A DNA stretch of 64,000 nucleotides from Dastarcus helophoroides (GCA_028583605.1 CM053327.1:21191629-21255628); one strand, 5' to 3'. Counted from the stretch's first letter, positions 24,400 to 36,592 are shown. Notes: generated by a model not told the origin, from the letters alone. Numbers and translations are program-made.

Positions 24400-25670
24400 T
24401 GACAAAATATTGATAAATAAAATTTGTAAATCTGTTTTCTCAAAATGTTGTTAAAGTCGAAATACCTGAAAATAGGGAAAATACTTCCAGTTCAATTGCA
24501 AAGTAAAAGATTATTATTTGAAAGAAAATTCAAATTTATGGAAAAACTTAGTTTGAATTTTTAATTTCGAAATTCCTCTAAACATTTAAGAAATTAAACT
24601 GAAAATGACAAAAAATTTAAATGTCAAAAAAAAATCAAAATATTGAGTTTAAAATGAATACTTAGTTTTAAAAAAGAAATACCTGGAATTTTGCAAAAAT
24701 AATTTCCAAACTGAAATTAACCTTTTCAAAGTAAATGCAAAATTTACCTAAAAACATGAAATTTTGAATATAAAGTTGAAATATTGCGGGGAAAAGTAAA
24801 ATTGCATAACATTGATTAGTATAATAAACGTTTATTAAATTAAAATTGCGTTTATTTTAAGTTTAAAAAACGTTTATATACCATTCAGTGTTGCTTGGGT
24901 TAAATTAAAAAGAAAAAATACAAAATTTCAATAATAAACATGGCATTTTAAAAACAATTTTTAGTTGAATTTCCAAATCTAGAGAAAAGCTAGAACTTTA
25001 AAAAATCCGAAATTTTCTTAGGAAAAATATTAAAAGATGATTTTATCTAAAAGAAATGTGTTCCAAAAAAGAATCCAAAGTAATAGGTAGAATGTTTTCG
25101 ATATTTAATTGAGTTCTGTTCAGTTCAAAAAACTCAGAAACTCTGTCCAAAATTGAGAGAAAAAAATGTTAATATTGCAAACTTTAATTCTGAGTTTTAA
25201 AGAAAAATTTGAAAGTTCTAAATTAATAGACGAACTTTCGAAAAAATAGAAACCTCTAAAAAAGACTTGAGATTGATGGTTAAATTATGAAGAATAAAAG
25301 ATCAAAATTTTGCTACACATGTATCTAAAATTAGCATACATTTTTAATAGACCTTTTAAAAAGTATGTTTTCGACGCTAAAGTCCAAATAAAGAATAACT
25401 AAAATTTACAGAAGAGTTTTTAATTTGATATTTAAAAAAAATGTCTAGATGCAGGTAATATTTGGAAACATCTAAAAACTCTAGAAAGACTATAATTTGG
25501 AAAAAAAGTTTAAGAAGGATCCTTTAACTGATGTCATTATATTTTTGCAAAAGGAATCTATTCCCGAATTATGGTCAATTATACATTGTACCTTATGAAA
25601 TACTGTCCTTCCTAACTCTTTAGGATCACCTGGCAGCTTCTTAGACCTTATGAAATCATCTTTTTTTATA
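24400..25670. other. AT-rich intron sequence, no gene
   Basis: Mostly A-rich on the plus strand, with weak forms of the 'aaaatttgaaa' words of the degenerate minisatellite. No exon, structural RNA or defined element seen. Confidence 0.5.
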
Positions 25671-25676
25671 AATTAA

Positions 25677-26577
25677 TAATTTGATAAATGTTGTCCCCTG
25701 AAACCAAGAAAGATTAAAAAGCACAGTAACAGTTGCTCTAATGGATTTCGATAACCGAAGCGAATCTTCCGAAAGATACAGTATCTCTCTCTATATAAGT
25801 CCACTAGAAGCAAAACTGTATTTGCCTTCTAAGTAGTTTTGAGTTATCATCAAAAAACGTGTATCTTTTGATTCAATGTAACTGTTTAAATAACCATGTT
25901 TTTACGTGATAGGTATATATATGTTAGTATAATTAAAACAACACTTCTTTCTTGTTCTAAATTTGTTAATTTTCTTTAAAAATGTAAAAAACTATTCCAA
26001 ATACAGACTTTTCCAAGTAAACAGTGAAAATACAGATTATGTATTTTTTCAGCAAATATAGCTCCTTCCTTCTGAATGTTGATATAGGAATTGGGAATTC
26101 TTATGATATTTACATGCAAAACTGAGTTTTAGAAAATTCTACAAGTACAGAGTTTTGCTTCTAGTGTACTCATATATAACCTACCTATTTTTATTTTTCC
26201 TATTAGTCAACCAAGCTTTCACTTCAGAGAGGTATATTATCTCTCTGAAGATAATAGCTATAGAAATGCGTTAGAGCAACTGTTGTGTTTATAAATCTCT
26301 CATGGTTTCAAGGATTCTAATCCAGAGACCAATAGGTTTGAACATTTATTAGATTCGAAGTTTGGAAACCAAAGAAGGGTTTCGATCTTGTTAGATCTCG
26401 TCAATTTGATATATCCAACTCGAATGCTAACAAATGTTCCGAAAAGTAAGTACTAAAGAATCAACGAACGTCACTATACACGCCTGGAGGGCTGCATGAA
26501 TTTGCAGCCTAGATTGTATTCTACTTGCATGGTTTCAAGGGATAGGATTTGTATATCAATTTTTGAAGATAACCAAG
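25677..26577. mobile_element. inverted-repeat element of MITE family A, copy 2 (interrupted)
   Basis: The left arm begins 'tgtcccctgaaaccaagaaag', 'attaaaaagcacag', 'gttgctctaatgg'. The right arm reads back as 'gcgttagagcaactgttgtg' (26260-26282) and 'catggtttcaagg', then again as 'catggtttcaaggga...tttgtatatcaatttttgaagataacc' (26525-26577). About 195 bases separate the two right-arm pieces. The middle carries a second inverted pair built on 'gcaaaactgta' (25811) and 'acagagttttgcttctag' (26148-26165). No transposase. Confidence 0.6.
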
Positions 26578-27289
26578 GACCAGTCCGTTCAACCAAAACC
26601 TTTTTTATGTTTAGGAACGTTTAAATTAAGACCTATTCAGGCAGCTCTGTAAAAGCGTATTCATTTTTATGATCATTTCGCATTTTTAAGAAAATTGTAT
26701 TATTGCAACCCCGATAAGCCAGCCAGAACACGATTTTCTTCTTTACTAGCTTTAAATCAAGCATAGCATTTAGCTATGAACTTGGCAGGTTGGAAAAATG
26801 GCTGACGGATTTTAGACTATAAGTAAGCTGGACAGTTTGTTTATTTTGTAATACCAAAAAAATAAAAAATTAAATTGGACTGCGGCGCTTTTGCTGTTTC
26901 TTTTATGATGAGCTTTTCCTGTTATAAAAAGCACGACACGCTACAGCACTATTCAGCATGATCCTCTATAGATCGCACAAGATTTCTATATATATTTTTT
27001 CAATCATTAAATAAATTAATTACATCTGTATTCAAAAATGCCTCAAAAAAAGTCTTTGATGGATTAAATATTGGTTGAGTACTAAGTAATGTCCGTTTTA
27101 TTCAAATTAAAAAATTCAGATGTCGTTCGAAAGAGAACTCATTTCTTATTAGATTATTGTGATTTTGGTTGCTTCGTAAATTGAATTTTTGTGATTTTTC
27201 ATTCTTTTTAAATGAAATAAATATCAACTTGTTAAAATTGATCATTTTCGGCCCTTGTTCCTTTTCGTGATTAATCGAGACAAAGAAAA

Positions 27290-27495
27290 CACTAAAACCA
27301 CTTAATCTCCTCGGGACATTTGTGTCATATATGGTAATGATGTGATGAATAAACGAAGACCCCTGGATAGTTTCCGCGTTATTTAAGGTAAAATGTTGTT
27401 GGATGCGTTTTTCGAGTCAAAATCGGAGGATTTTTACAGCAGAGGCATCGAGGAAACTGTTAAACGTTGGCAGGTCACAAATAACGATAAATGAA
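27290..27495 (+). pseudogene. mariner-like transposase C-terminal remnant
   Basis: One plus-strand frame reads LLDAFFESKSEDFYSRGIEE followed by TVKRWQ, with upstream RRPLDSFRVI. This resembles the end of mariner/Tc1-type transposases, where F(F/Y)xxGIxxLxxRWxKVIxxNG is typical. A stop breaks the frame and the rest of the gene is missing. Confidence 0.5.
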
Positions 27496-27545
27496 TTATT
27501 AATTAGCTTATTCTAGAATTATTCTAGAGTAAAAAATAAAATATT

Positions 27546-28440
27546 CTAAATTTGAAAAAAAACACGAACATTACTTATTACCCAACCCCACACATTAATC
27601 CTGCAATATTTCCAACTTGTTACAGGGAAGAATTGGTATAATGAACAAGTACATATAAAAGTGGTCTTATAAATTTTATTTGCCTTTGTTTTTATAAATA
27701 GGTCCAGTTGTTTTATTAAAATAATATGTAAATGTTTTAGAGCTTTGTAAATACTTGATCCACTTGGAATTTCGCTATTGCAATGACCTAAATCGGTAAA
27801 TGTAATATTTTTCTTAATTAGTAACACTATGAACTTTTTACCATGTAAGGTAATTTATTTAACATTGAAATATTATTTACTACGTTTAACACTATTAATA
27901 TTGAGTTATTACTTGCATTAAATTGGCAAAGAATGATGCATATATGATTAGAGGAAGCCTAAGAAAGAACCGGAACATTACACAATGATATCAATACACC
28001 TTGTTATTTAACAACATAGAAGATACACGAAGAAATCGCGATATTACACATGTGTCTATGTGAAAGCTTATTACATTACCAGTTTTGCTGCTTTTTTACA
28101 TGCTTGTCGATTTTACTCAAGGTTGTCCTTTTTTTGTGACAGATAAATAATAGTAAAAATGTATTTTACTACGATTTATGAATATTTATGATACAAAATA
28201 AAGACCATCAACAAAGAAAATTGTTTTAAAAAGGAAAGCCCTAGCACAATGTACGTCACACCAATATAAATTTTTATAGGTAAAAGTTTTCATTTTAACG
28301 TAGCAATCCTTTAATTACTCTATGTGGTAAACAGTTAAAGTTTTCTACAACAAAATGAGAAAAATAAATTTTACATTAAATATATAAGGTGAATCAGAAA
28401 GAATAGACCAACAATAAACTGGCGAGGCTAAACAAGATTT
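27546..28440. other. gene-free AT-rich intron sequence
   Basis: No coding exon or defined repeat supported. The frame at 27546-27827 has no family features and looks like chance. Confidence 0.4.
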
Positions 28441-28905
28441 TTTTAAGTTCCATATGTACTCTCGCAAAGGGCAACCCAATTAAGCCTTCGGAACACCGCG
28501 ATTAAGATGCGAAAACAAGGATAGACGGCGCTGAACCACCTTTTTAAATAAGAATAACTTCTAATTTTTGGGAAAAATTTCGTTCAGTAACATTCAATAG
28601 CTTGGAAGTTCTAGAGAAAAAAAGTGTCTCCATAGACAGAAGTTCTCACTTTGTCAAGCTGGACAGCACGGGAGTTTGCTGTCTCCGAATTTCCTGTATC
28701 TATGCCGTTGGGGGATCAATTCTATTAGTACCTGCAAGCATCTCCCATAAAAGTACTTGTAGAAAAAAAAACAACTCACCAACCATCCGCCTGTGCTCCA
28801 GTGTTTCGATAGCATCGGTCAAACTCTCCTCGTCAATTAGGCGAATTGCCCTTCTTTGGCTCAACATGCCTTGTACCAATATCGCGGGTTTAAGAGTTGC
28901 AGAGC
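28440..28905 (-). pseudogene. LINE ORF2 3' end, family B copy 1
   Basis: This minus-strand fragment is the diverged counterpart of 39131-39640 and 48645-48990. It shares the 3' block 'actctcgcaaagggcaaccc', the 'cttggaagttctagagaaaa' and 'aagctggaca' blocks, and the 'gtgctccagtgtttcgatag' block. In the better copy at 39154 the encoded peptide is the C-terminus of a jockey-type non-LTR retrotransposon ORF2. It is 5'-truncated with several frame breaks. Confidence 0.7.
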
Positions 28906-29919
28906 TTTCAAAGTTTAAATTTTATTCAATACTTGAGAAAGTTTTGATATTATAAATCTAAATATTGCGAGTTATATATTTTATGGTGTAAGAATTACGA
29001 ATTTTACGCTTATTTTGTTTTCTTCTTTTTATTTTTTCAGAGGGTTCATATTATTTATGTAAATTAAATCATATTTTTTTTATCTATTGTGCCATGCTAA
29101 AGTCAAGCCAAAAACCAAAAACAATACCCAATTCTACAGAGAAAAGATTCTCTTGTTTGCGTACTCTAAATCTATCGGTTTTTATGTTGATTGCGTTATA
29201 AGTTTCAGTGTATTTTGTTGTGATTTTTTCAGCAGCTGTATAGATCAAAAATGCATGTTTCAGTTCTCCAAGTACTTGCTTCGGAAAATATTTTTTTCTT
29301 GTAACACTTTATGGTTACATCGTACTTCTAATTATAAATATTTTGCTTTTTATAAGTTAAACAGTTCGAATTAACGAACTGTCCAATACTGTTCAACATG
29401 TCCAAACCCACAAAAAGTAAAAGTTATGTCTAGGTACCAAAACATAACCCGTGATGTCAAATCATCTTTGATGTAGAATTCATAGAGGTTAGGTTTTTAC
29501 AGAAAATAATAATAAAGTTTATTATATTATAATAAGGGATTGTGCTCCACAAATGTTTTCATTTTTTATTCTAAAAGGATCTCCATATTAAAAAATTATT
29601 ACATACGTAAGTATAAATTGACAGCAAAATTAGCTATTGAAAATTTACAAGCGGTGCTTCACTTTTTCCGTAATAAAACCTAAACAGGACGGTAATAATC
29701 GTCTTCTTAACGACATGGCCATAAAATTCCGCACTACTTTTTCCACTTAACTGACTTTCCGGTTTCACTAATAACCAAGATACCCTTTTTATCTCAAGCC
29801 TTCTGGAGCTCTTTTTTTGTGAATTCTTCCGTAAAGTGTTAAAAACACATAAGCTCCTCTTAATACCTACAAATTAACATTTGCTTGTTACTTGCACTGT
29901 TTATACTCTATAACCTTAC

Positions 29920-30075
29920 ACTGACGAATAAATCAAATCCCAATATACCAAAAGGACTGGCTGTCAAATGCTGAGTCTTTTCTGATCTCATAGCAATAAA
30001 TAATACCATTTTTTGCATTTCAAGACTTAAATTTAACCATTTGCTGGCATAGATCTTCATCGCAATGATCCGACT
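29920..30075 (-). CDS. odorant receptor, TM7-region exon
   Basis: This exon lies on the minus strand between an acceptor (ttattacag) and a donor (AGT|GTAAGG). Its 156 nt are open in phase 0 and encode SRIIAMKIYASKWLNLSLEM, then a segment ending in SEKTQHLTASPFGILGFDLF. That is the hallmark C-terminal part of insect odorant receptors: a Y-S-W motif, a basic/hydrophobic helix, then the 'L-T-A' turn into TM7. It is too short for the ORF-length cut-offs usually applied. It belongs with the two exons at 31237-30435. The final short exon (usually about 20-25 residues ending in YS-TLL-like sequence) was not found. Confidence 0.75.
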
Positions 30076-30434
30076 CTGTAATAATACATTGCCTCAAATT
30101 ATTATTTTTACCTGTAGTTAGTTGCGTTTAATCCTACCGCATTTTTTAATTTTTCTCCAGCGCGACAAACTACAAACAAAATTAAAAGCCATGTAAACAA
30201 ATGGTTTATTTGGGCTAAATTCCAGGATGTCTAAAATATACCTTCTTGATTCAAAATTTTTATTAATATTACTTGATTTCAAATACTCTAAAAATATATT
30301 TTACGATGTCAATATACACGCAACCAATGGAAAAAATCAAAAACCCCATGGTGTTGTTAAAACATTTTTTCTCCAGGTCACTACAGCTAGAAAAGTTTTC
30401 AAATTCATTTTGCTGGATTGATGCCAAAACTTAC

Positions 30435-31002
30435 TCCATAAGTGATTGATGATATTTAATGGCCTTGAAAAAAATAGCCTTTCTCCTTTCTTCGTTTATT
30501 TTTTCATTATCTATGTTCGTGGCAATTAGTTGTGCTAATGAGTCGAAACAAATTGTTAAATGCTGCACAAACTCAAACATAATAGAAGGCAGCAAAACGC
30601 TTCCAACTCCAATGATAATCATACTCAAAATATGAACCATATAAATTGGATAAAAAAAAATTGCTTTTCTCAAATCAAATGGCATTTTGGTTGGCATCGT
30701 AAACACGCATGTACTTTGTAAGACTTCTTCGTATTTACAAGTGTTAACACGAGTAATATAATTTAGGACTGATACTAAGAATATGGAGCCAATAATAAAT
30801 ATAACCGAAATACTTTCCCAATATTTACGAAATTTAGTTACTGCTGTATGTTGTTCTGTCTCTAAACAAGATAACTTCTTAACTTGATCACGAATGCGAA
30901 GAATTTCAACCCTTTTTGTAACTATATTTTGGACAATTATCAACGCGCTTGTCATGGAAAATAGATAGGAAGTGTCTTCTATGGTTTCGACATCTAAATC
31001 TT
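30435..31002 (-). CDS. odorant receptor, TM3-TM4 exon
   Basis: The exon runs from an acceptor (aacattttag) to a GTAAGT donor; its 568 nt fit phase 1 in and phase 2 out. It encodes DLDVETIEDTSYLFSMTSAL, then a basic loop (KRVEILRIRDQVKK), a hydrophobic helix (SVIFIIGSIFLVSVLNYI), an extracellular loop with Cys, a second helix (HILSMIIIGVGSVLLPSIMF) and FVQHLTICFDSLAQLI ending in KYHQSLME. This is the 7tm_6 insect odorant receptor pattern (ligand-gated cation channel subunit working with Orco in antennal neurons). If the donor is not used, the next codon is TAA. The next 53 codons (30430-30272) are again open, so either an intron starts here or the gene carries a nonsense change. Confidence 0.88.
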
Positions 31003-31056
31003 CTAAAATGTTTATTAATCAGTTAACAAGTATGTTCCTCTTTGAATTTGCCTTAC

Positions 31057-31237
31057 CCATTTTGATATAACAATAGTGGTAAAGGATTCCCCACCAAGAT
31101 ATGAATAGTAATGAAAAATTAATAATTACTTTAATATAAAAAACGAGAGAAGGTTTGTATTCTTCCTTTTCATAGGGCCACAGACGTAAAATTCTAAAAT
31201 ATTTCAGAGAATGTGATATAACAGACACTTTGAGCAT
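31057..31237 (-). CDS. odorant receptor, N-terminal exon
   Basis: This encodes MLKVSVISHSLKYFRILRLW followed by PYEKEEYKP and a first helix (IKVIINFSLLFISWWGILYH). The motif LKYFRILRLWP is typical of the N-terminus of insect odorant receptors. The exon ends KM-G at a GTAAGG donor, 54 nt before the next exon's acceptor, with matching phase (G|AA gives Glu). I took the ATG at 31237 as the start because it gives the usual 20-residue lead before the WP motif. An acceptor-like 'cttttgtttcag' just upstream would allow an earlier exon. The gene lies antisense inside the last ACE intron. Confidence 0.85.
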
Positions 31238-31496
31238 ATATCTTTCATCTGAAACAAAAGAAGTTATTTTATTGGTAATAATTAGAGCCTAAAAGTTATG
31301 GCATTTGTCATTTGCCACCATATATTCCATTTTTGACAAATTTCAGATTATTTTGCCATTTTTTGCCAAATATTCAGAACAAGAAAGACAAATCAAAATA
31401 AAATGATTTAACTGAGATCAATTACAATTTTATAGTAATGTGATTCTCATAATTTATCTTTATTTAAATAATGAGTCCATGATGGCTGGCTCATTC

Positions 31497-31665
31497 ATAA
31501 ATAATAAGGGAAATCTTGTCCCCTGAAACCAAGAAAGATTTGTCCTTCATGGTTTTATGGGACAAGATTTGTATTTCAATCCCTGAAACCAAGAAAGGTT
31601 AAAAAACACAACACTTGCTCTAACGCGCTTTCGATAGCCAAACTATCATCTTCACAGAGACACTA
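31497..31665 (+). mobile_element. MITE family A, partial copy 3
   Basis: Contains 'cttgtcccctgaaaccaag' twice in part (31515 and 31575), 'ggttaaaaaacacaacacttg' and 'ctctaacg...tttcgatagccaa', the arm sequence of the elements at 7050 and 25677. The first part forms a small hairpin (AAATCTTGTCCC against GGGACAAGATTT). The opposite arm is missing. Confidence 0.55.
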
Positions 31666-31669
31666 CTAC

Positions 31670-33415
31670 TTGTTGGTTGTAGGCACGTTGACTAAGGTCC
31701 TCTTATTCTAGGTGAATAACGACGACTTTGTAAAAATAACTGATAGATTTATTGAAAAATGTCGCTGGAGTTTATTCGGTGTGTCACCAAAATATAAAAG
31801 TTTTCATTTTTTAAATTTTGAACTAATAATTTAAAACTTCCCTCCCCCTCTTTTTCAGTAGTCAAAGTTTTTTTCTCGGTAAAAATGTATTGGGGATTAT
31901 CTGTTGTCGTACCTACCCTTTTTTTAATAATCGTCAAAATTGACTAGGTCAAAATAATTGAGAAGATTGTCTGCTATAGTGCTTTTTTTTAGTCTTTAAA
32001 AATGTTTAGATTAGAATGCTTAAAAATTCTCTAACCAAAAGACAAAAATATTCATGTCTCAAAATTGTATTCAAAATTGAAATGTGTCATTAACAGAAAG
32101 AGGTTGGGAAACACTACATTAATACACTGACACCTTTTGTCCAGGGAAGTTAAAAAAATAGTAAAGGACTTTGCGATCAAAGTCGAATTAATATTTTTAA
32201 AGGCAAACCGTTGATTTTTTGCCTCAAAAGATCAAAATTGGTACTGCACGGTTACATTCAAATCATCAGTATCACAGGAAAGCAATCGAAACGATACTTA
32301 GTTATGCGAAAGATTAATTAAAATTAAATTTAGACATTAATCTGGTACAACATTGTTGTGTCCAATTACGAATTTAGACATAAAAAGGCTTTTTTCACAT
32401 ATGTACATATGAATTTATAATGACAATGAATAAAAATTTATAAATGCCATTTTACCGGTTTTTACTGCCATAACTTCCGAGCTCTAGTACTAATAAATGA
32501 TATTAAGGGGGCAACACATGCAAATTAACAAATTAAAATCTATTTAATACAAACCTGCAGTTGACGTCATTTTTACGGTAATGATTTTTAACATCTGAGT
32601 TAATCGAAGACCAACACAAACAGATATAAATACGTAATATTTTCAGTTGGAATACGAAACTAATAAATGTTTTAAGTATTTCGGTGTCTTAGTAAATCAT
32701 TCATACTATTATTTATTAGCCTTAACTTATTTGTATCGATAAAATTATTTAAATTAAATAAAACTAAAAAAGTCAATAATCAAAAAATTATATTTTAAAT
32801 AAAGATTGTGCCAATTGAAGTTTCCCTCCTGGAAAATACTAAAATTAAAAAAAAAAAACCTGAGGGATGTGGATTTTTTTTTCAACGGGGACAAACGATG
32901 GCTCAATTTTTGGTATACTGGAGGGAGCCCCTTAAGTAGGAGGGTAAAATATCCTTCACCTTTAAATGTCATCCTATTTTAAGTAGTGACACCTCATTTT
33001 AAAGCTTTTTAATTTTGCTTACGACGGCATACAACTTTTTTAAATTTATGTTTGGATATGACGGTAAAATTTCACTTAATGAAAAAGACAAAATATCAAC
33101 GAATGAAAAAATGTTACTTTATTAAATGTTCCGAAAGAACATTTCGAAGGAAGAAGTTTTCATGGCAATTAATGAACTAAAAGCTCCACTGTAGTTTTGA
33201 AACGCTGGAGGGCAAATATTCATAAAAATGGAAGACCTTTTGAACATAAGTAATTATTAACTTTAATTTTTAGTTTTTAAATGTCTACTTACTAGTAATT
33301 TGTTGCTCAAAATGAATTTAATCAAGTTTCATAATTTTAATTTAATCCTTCCATGGTTAATTACTTTACAATCTGAATAAAACAGAAAATTATTACAATT
33401 TACAAAATAACCATG
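31670..33415. other. gene-free AT-rich intron sequence
   Basis: Runs of A and T and short open frames only. No family features, splice-flanked exon or repeat boundaries could be supported. Confidence 0.4.
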
Positions 33416-33417
33416 TT

Positions 33418-33545
33418 GAGTGCAGGATAAACTTTTTCCGGGATTGGACTCTGTCAAAGAACTATTAAAATTGTTCGACGTTTTGCCCACTATCGTAGGA
33501 AGGCTTCTTCAGGACAAAAAAATAATAAATGAAAACTACAAAAAT
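33418..33545 (+). mobile_element. Penelope-like repeat fragment with degenerate hammerhead-like core
   Basis: Matches 60330-60445 closely ('gtgcaggata', 'gtcaaagaacta(t/c)taaaa', 'gttcgacgttt', 'cccac(t/c)atcgta', 'ggcttcttcagga'). Read on the minus strand it has CTGAAGA followed by a stem, but the GAAAC box is changed to AAAAC, so the hammerhead-like core is broken in this copy. Confidence 0.55.
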
Positions 33546-35610
33546 TACAAGAGTTTCGGTTCTAGTATAATGGACACACTTTAATCTCACAGAATGAGCT
33601 AATATTATTATTAATAATATAACTTTTGTTCAACCTACACCATTCTTATTCCCTAATATTAATAATTTTTTAGATTTTTATAATCCATATTCATATGTAT
33701 AAGGTGAGGGCAGGGCAGGTATGGGCAATGTCAGGGTTTAAGTTTTGTTTTTTTTAATTATTAAAAGAGGTACAAAAAAACATATTATTGTTTTTTTAAT
33801 TTATTCCTCTACTATTAGATGTTACTATTTCAAATTTCATGTATCTACAAGCAGTAGTCTAAGAAAAATAAAACGGATATACGGTGATAGAGGACGAAGT
33901 GCGAATTGATTCCAGAAGCCTTCAGTTTTCCCAATTTCGATACGGAATTCAGATGGTGAATTATAAATATGTAAAATAAAATACAAAGCTGAAAAGAAAA
34001 TATTAAACTTTAATGAGACTATCTTGCTTTTCTTCAATGAACTCAATGAATGAAATAACCATAATTGAAATAATGATAAAAGTCTATAAATCATTAATAA
34101 TAAAGCATGGAGAAGCAAATTACAAAATCGCATATAAATAATAACGCAACAGGTAATTTAAGAAAGCTAATGATATTGCTAATTGACGTATTTGAACCTC
34201 AACCGTAATAAAGTACCAAGATATCAGACGGTTTCATGAAGTGTTTAATTAAATCAAATTTATTCGTGCGGATGCAGCAGTTGACATCTGATTCTGCAAG
34301 ACCTTGCAATCACCTCTCACTTCTTAGAAGCTGATGGCTGAGGGCGTGTTGTTTCGACCACAAGGTTTTTATTGTTATTTCCTACGCTTATGAAAATATC
34401 GCGTTACCAATCTCAATGAAAATAATTAGTAGCTGAATTTTAGGTTAATAGCACCATAATTATTATGGTGAATTGGTTTGATTTATTTGATTCAAGCTTG
34501 GAAATAATTAGGCTTATTGGTTAAGAACAGACTTAAAAGAGAAACATTTCGGGGCACTAAGCATATGACATATTACATATGTAAATTCGGCGTTTACATG
34601 TGACGAAAATATGACAGCACTTGTTATACACATTAGGAAAGTCAAACACTTTCCATAGGGAGAATGTTAATGAGAGATTTAAGATTGAGAGCTAATAGTG
34701 AGATAGATGGGCGGCGCCTTGTATTCTCCTACACCGGTGTAAACAATTCAACGCAGAGTGCAGCGATTATTGCTGATGGAGATTTCAGTAGTAAATCATA
34801 ACTACTAACATGTTTTGTTAAGGGATTACAACTGGGAGGCAACAATTTTAATGAAATTTGCATACCGTATGCTGTTTGTTCTTTTAGTCCATTGATTTAA
34901 TCAACGTCTGAGACAAAATAAAACTGATATTCCTTGATAACCAAAATAAATATACGATATTTCTTAAACAAAATAAATAATAAGTCTAATGAAGATTATA
35001 ACATAATAACTCTTTAAACATTACAATAATATAAGAAGTTCAAATAGGCCGCCAGACTGTGCTAAACAATATTCTAGTCTGTTGTAAAACTCTCGACGAG
35101 TTTTTTCTAACATCTAAACTGGAAGATACGGCCATGGTGCATCAAAGTGGGGGAATACATTCAGCGGCCGTAGAAAACTATAGAAGGGACAATTCTTAGC
35201 GTTTTACATGGACACTGATTTTTCCTTATCTATATACAAGATGTTCAGTATATAATAGGCCATACCTCAGGTACTGATTCTTTGAATTAAAATAAGCTAA
35301 TTAGTTTTTGTACAAAATCAATTGCTTAATAAGAGAGAAAATATGTTTTTATTTATTTTTTGCCATAATTATTTAATTTTTCTTTACAGAAATATTTCTT
35401 CAATTTCAAACGGAAAATAATGCAATTCCTAATTGATTATGCTATGTTTGCACTTAAAACAACTGAAATGAAAAGGACATAAAAGTAAATCCAAAAAATA
35501 TGACAACATAAAAGATAAACATTACTTGATAATAACAATATTAAAAAAATATTTGTTTCAAATACTTTTAATACAGTTTTCTTTATAATAAATCATTTTG
35601 TAAAAATCTG
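33546..35610. other. gene-free AT-rich intron sequence
   Basis: No supported exon. A short GC-richer patch (34705-34775) has no recognisable content. The 98-codon minus-strand frame at 33837-34133 is hydrophobic but lacks splice context and family motifs. Confidence 0.4.
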
Positions 35611-35619
35611 TAATGTTAA

Positions 35620-36125
35620 AGTTTCTAAAGGAAATAATAAAATAATTTAAATAAAAAATAACCTTTTAAATAAACGCATTTTTTTTTAAAATGGACCAAA
35701 AAGTATAGAATAATTTCTCATAGTTTCATGTAGATTTATAATCTCATACAGATTCCTAACTCCATACAGATAGTCCTGAAAAATAGGGATTATTAATTTT
35801 TAATAGCTATGAAAATACTGATAAGATTTAAAACAAAAAACGTGGAGCGCAGCAGTAAAACTGTTAACCGAACTATTCATACATCAATTCTTATCTATTG
35901 CATGCCTCCCACGTTTTTTGTTTTAAATCTTACAAATATTTTCCTAGCTATATTAAAAATTAATAATCACTATTTCTCAGGACCATCTTTATGGAGTTAG
36001 AAATTTGTATGAGATTATAAATCTACATGGAACTAGGAGAAATTATTATATACTTTATGATCCGTTTAAAAAAAGTATTAATATAAAAAGTTTTTTTATT
36101 TAAATTATTTTCTATTTTCTAGTGT
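35620..36125. mobile_element. large fold-back (long inverted repeat) element
   Basis: The arms are about 220-230 bases long around a loop of roughly 60 bases (35845-35905). The left arm includes 'aataatttctcatagtttcatg', 'tagatttataatctcata', 'ggattattaatttttaatag' and 'agatttaaaacaaaaaacgtg'. The right arm is its inverted, diverged copy ('cacgttttttgttttaaatct', 'attaataatc', 'gagattataaatcta', 'gagaaattatta'). A third, half copy lies at 36478-36592. The frame 35809-36000 runs across the hairpin and is not a gene. Confidence 0.8.
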
Positions 36126-36477
36126 TGTGTCTGAGTGAAATTGGGCAATTCGTTTTAAAGTGCATTAATCTTGCATACTTATTCTCATTCCAATTCCTGT
36201 TAAAGCTTATCTTGCTGTTTTTGCTTCTTTTCTGGTCGTTGGGTCATTTGTGTTGCGCAGCTGTCTCCATGACTATTGCCATCGTAGAAATTGTCACTAA
36301 TTCTCTATTGACTATTAAGTTAAATATTATTAGGCATTTAATTATTTTATATTCTTCTTTTTCCCCTTCACTTCAGTAGTAGGCCTTAAACTCACTGTTA
36401 ATAAATTCCTAGACCAATTCAAGTAAAACATTTAGGAGTACCTAGGTAAGTTCTCAGATAAACATGGGCAAACTCTT

Positions 36478-36592
36478 GGTCACATATGGATTTATAACTT
36501 CATACAGATTCCTAACTCTAATTAGATGGTCCTGAAAATTTGTGACTATGAATAATTTTTAATTTATAAGATTTAAAACTAAAAAGATGAAA
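36478..36592 (+). repeat. half copy of the fold-back element at 35620
   Basis: Shares 'ggatttataacttcatacagattcctaact', 'gatggtcctgaaaa' and 'ttataagatttaaaactaaaaa' (with changes) with the left arm of the 35620-36125 element, in the same orientation. The opposite arm is missing. Confidence 0.65.

Noticed and set aside
28602..28955. 117-codon plus-strand frame
   Set aside because: Antisense to the LINE ORF2 fragment (family B), whose minus-strand peptide has clear homology.
30121..30190. Possible odorant receptor TM6 exon (CRAGEKLKNAVGLN...) between a TTTGTAG acceptor and a GTAAAA donor
   Set aside because: Its end phase does not match the phase-0 start of the exon at 30075, and joining them gives an immediate stop.
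36122..36379. 85-codon hydrophobic plus-strand frame
   Set aside because: No family features; it begins at the edge of the fold-back element and looks like chance in T-rich sequence.
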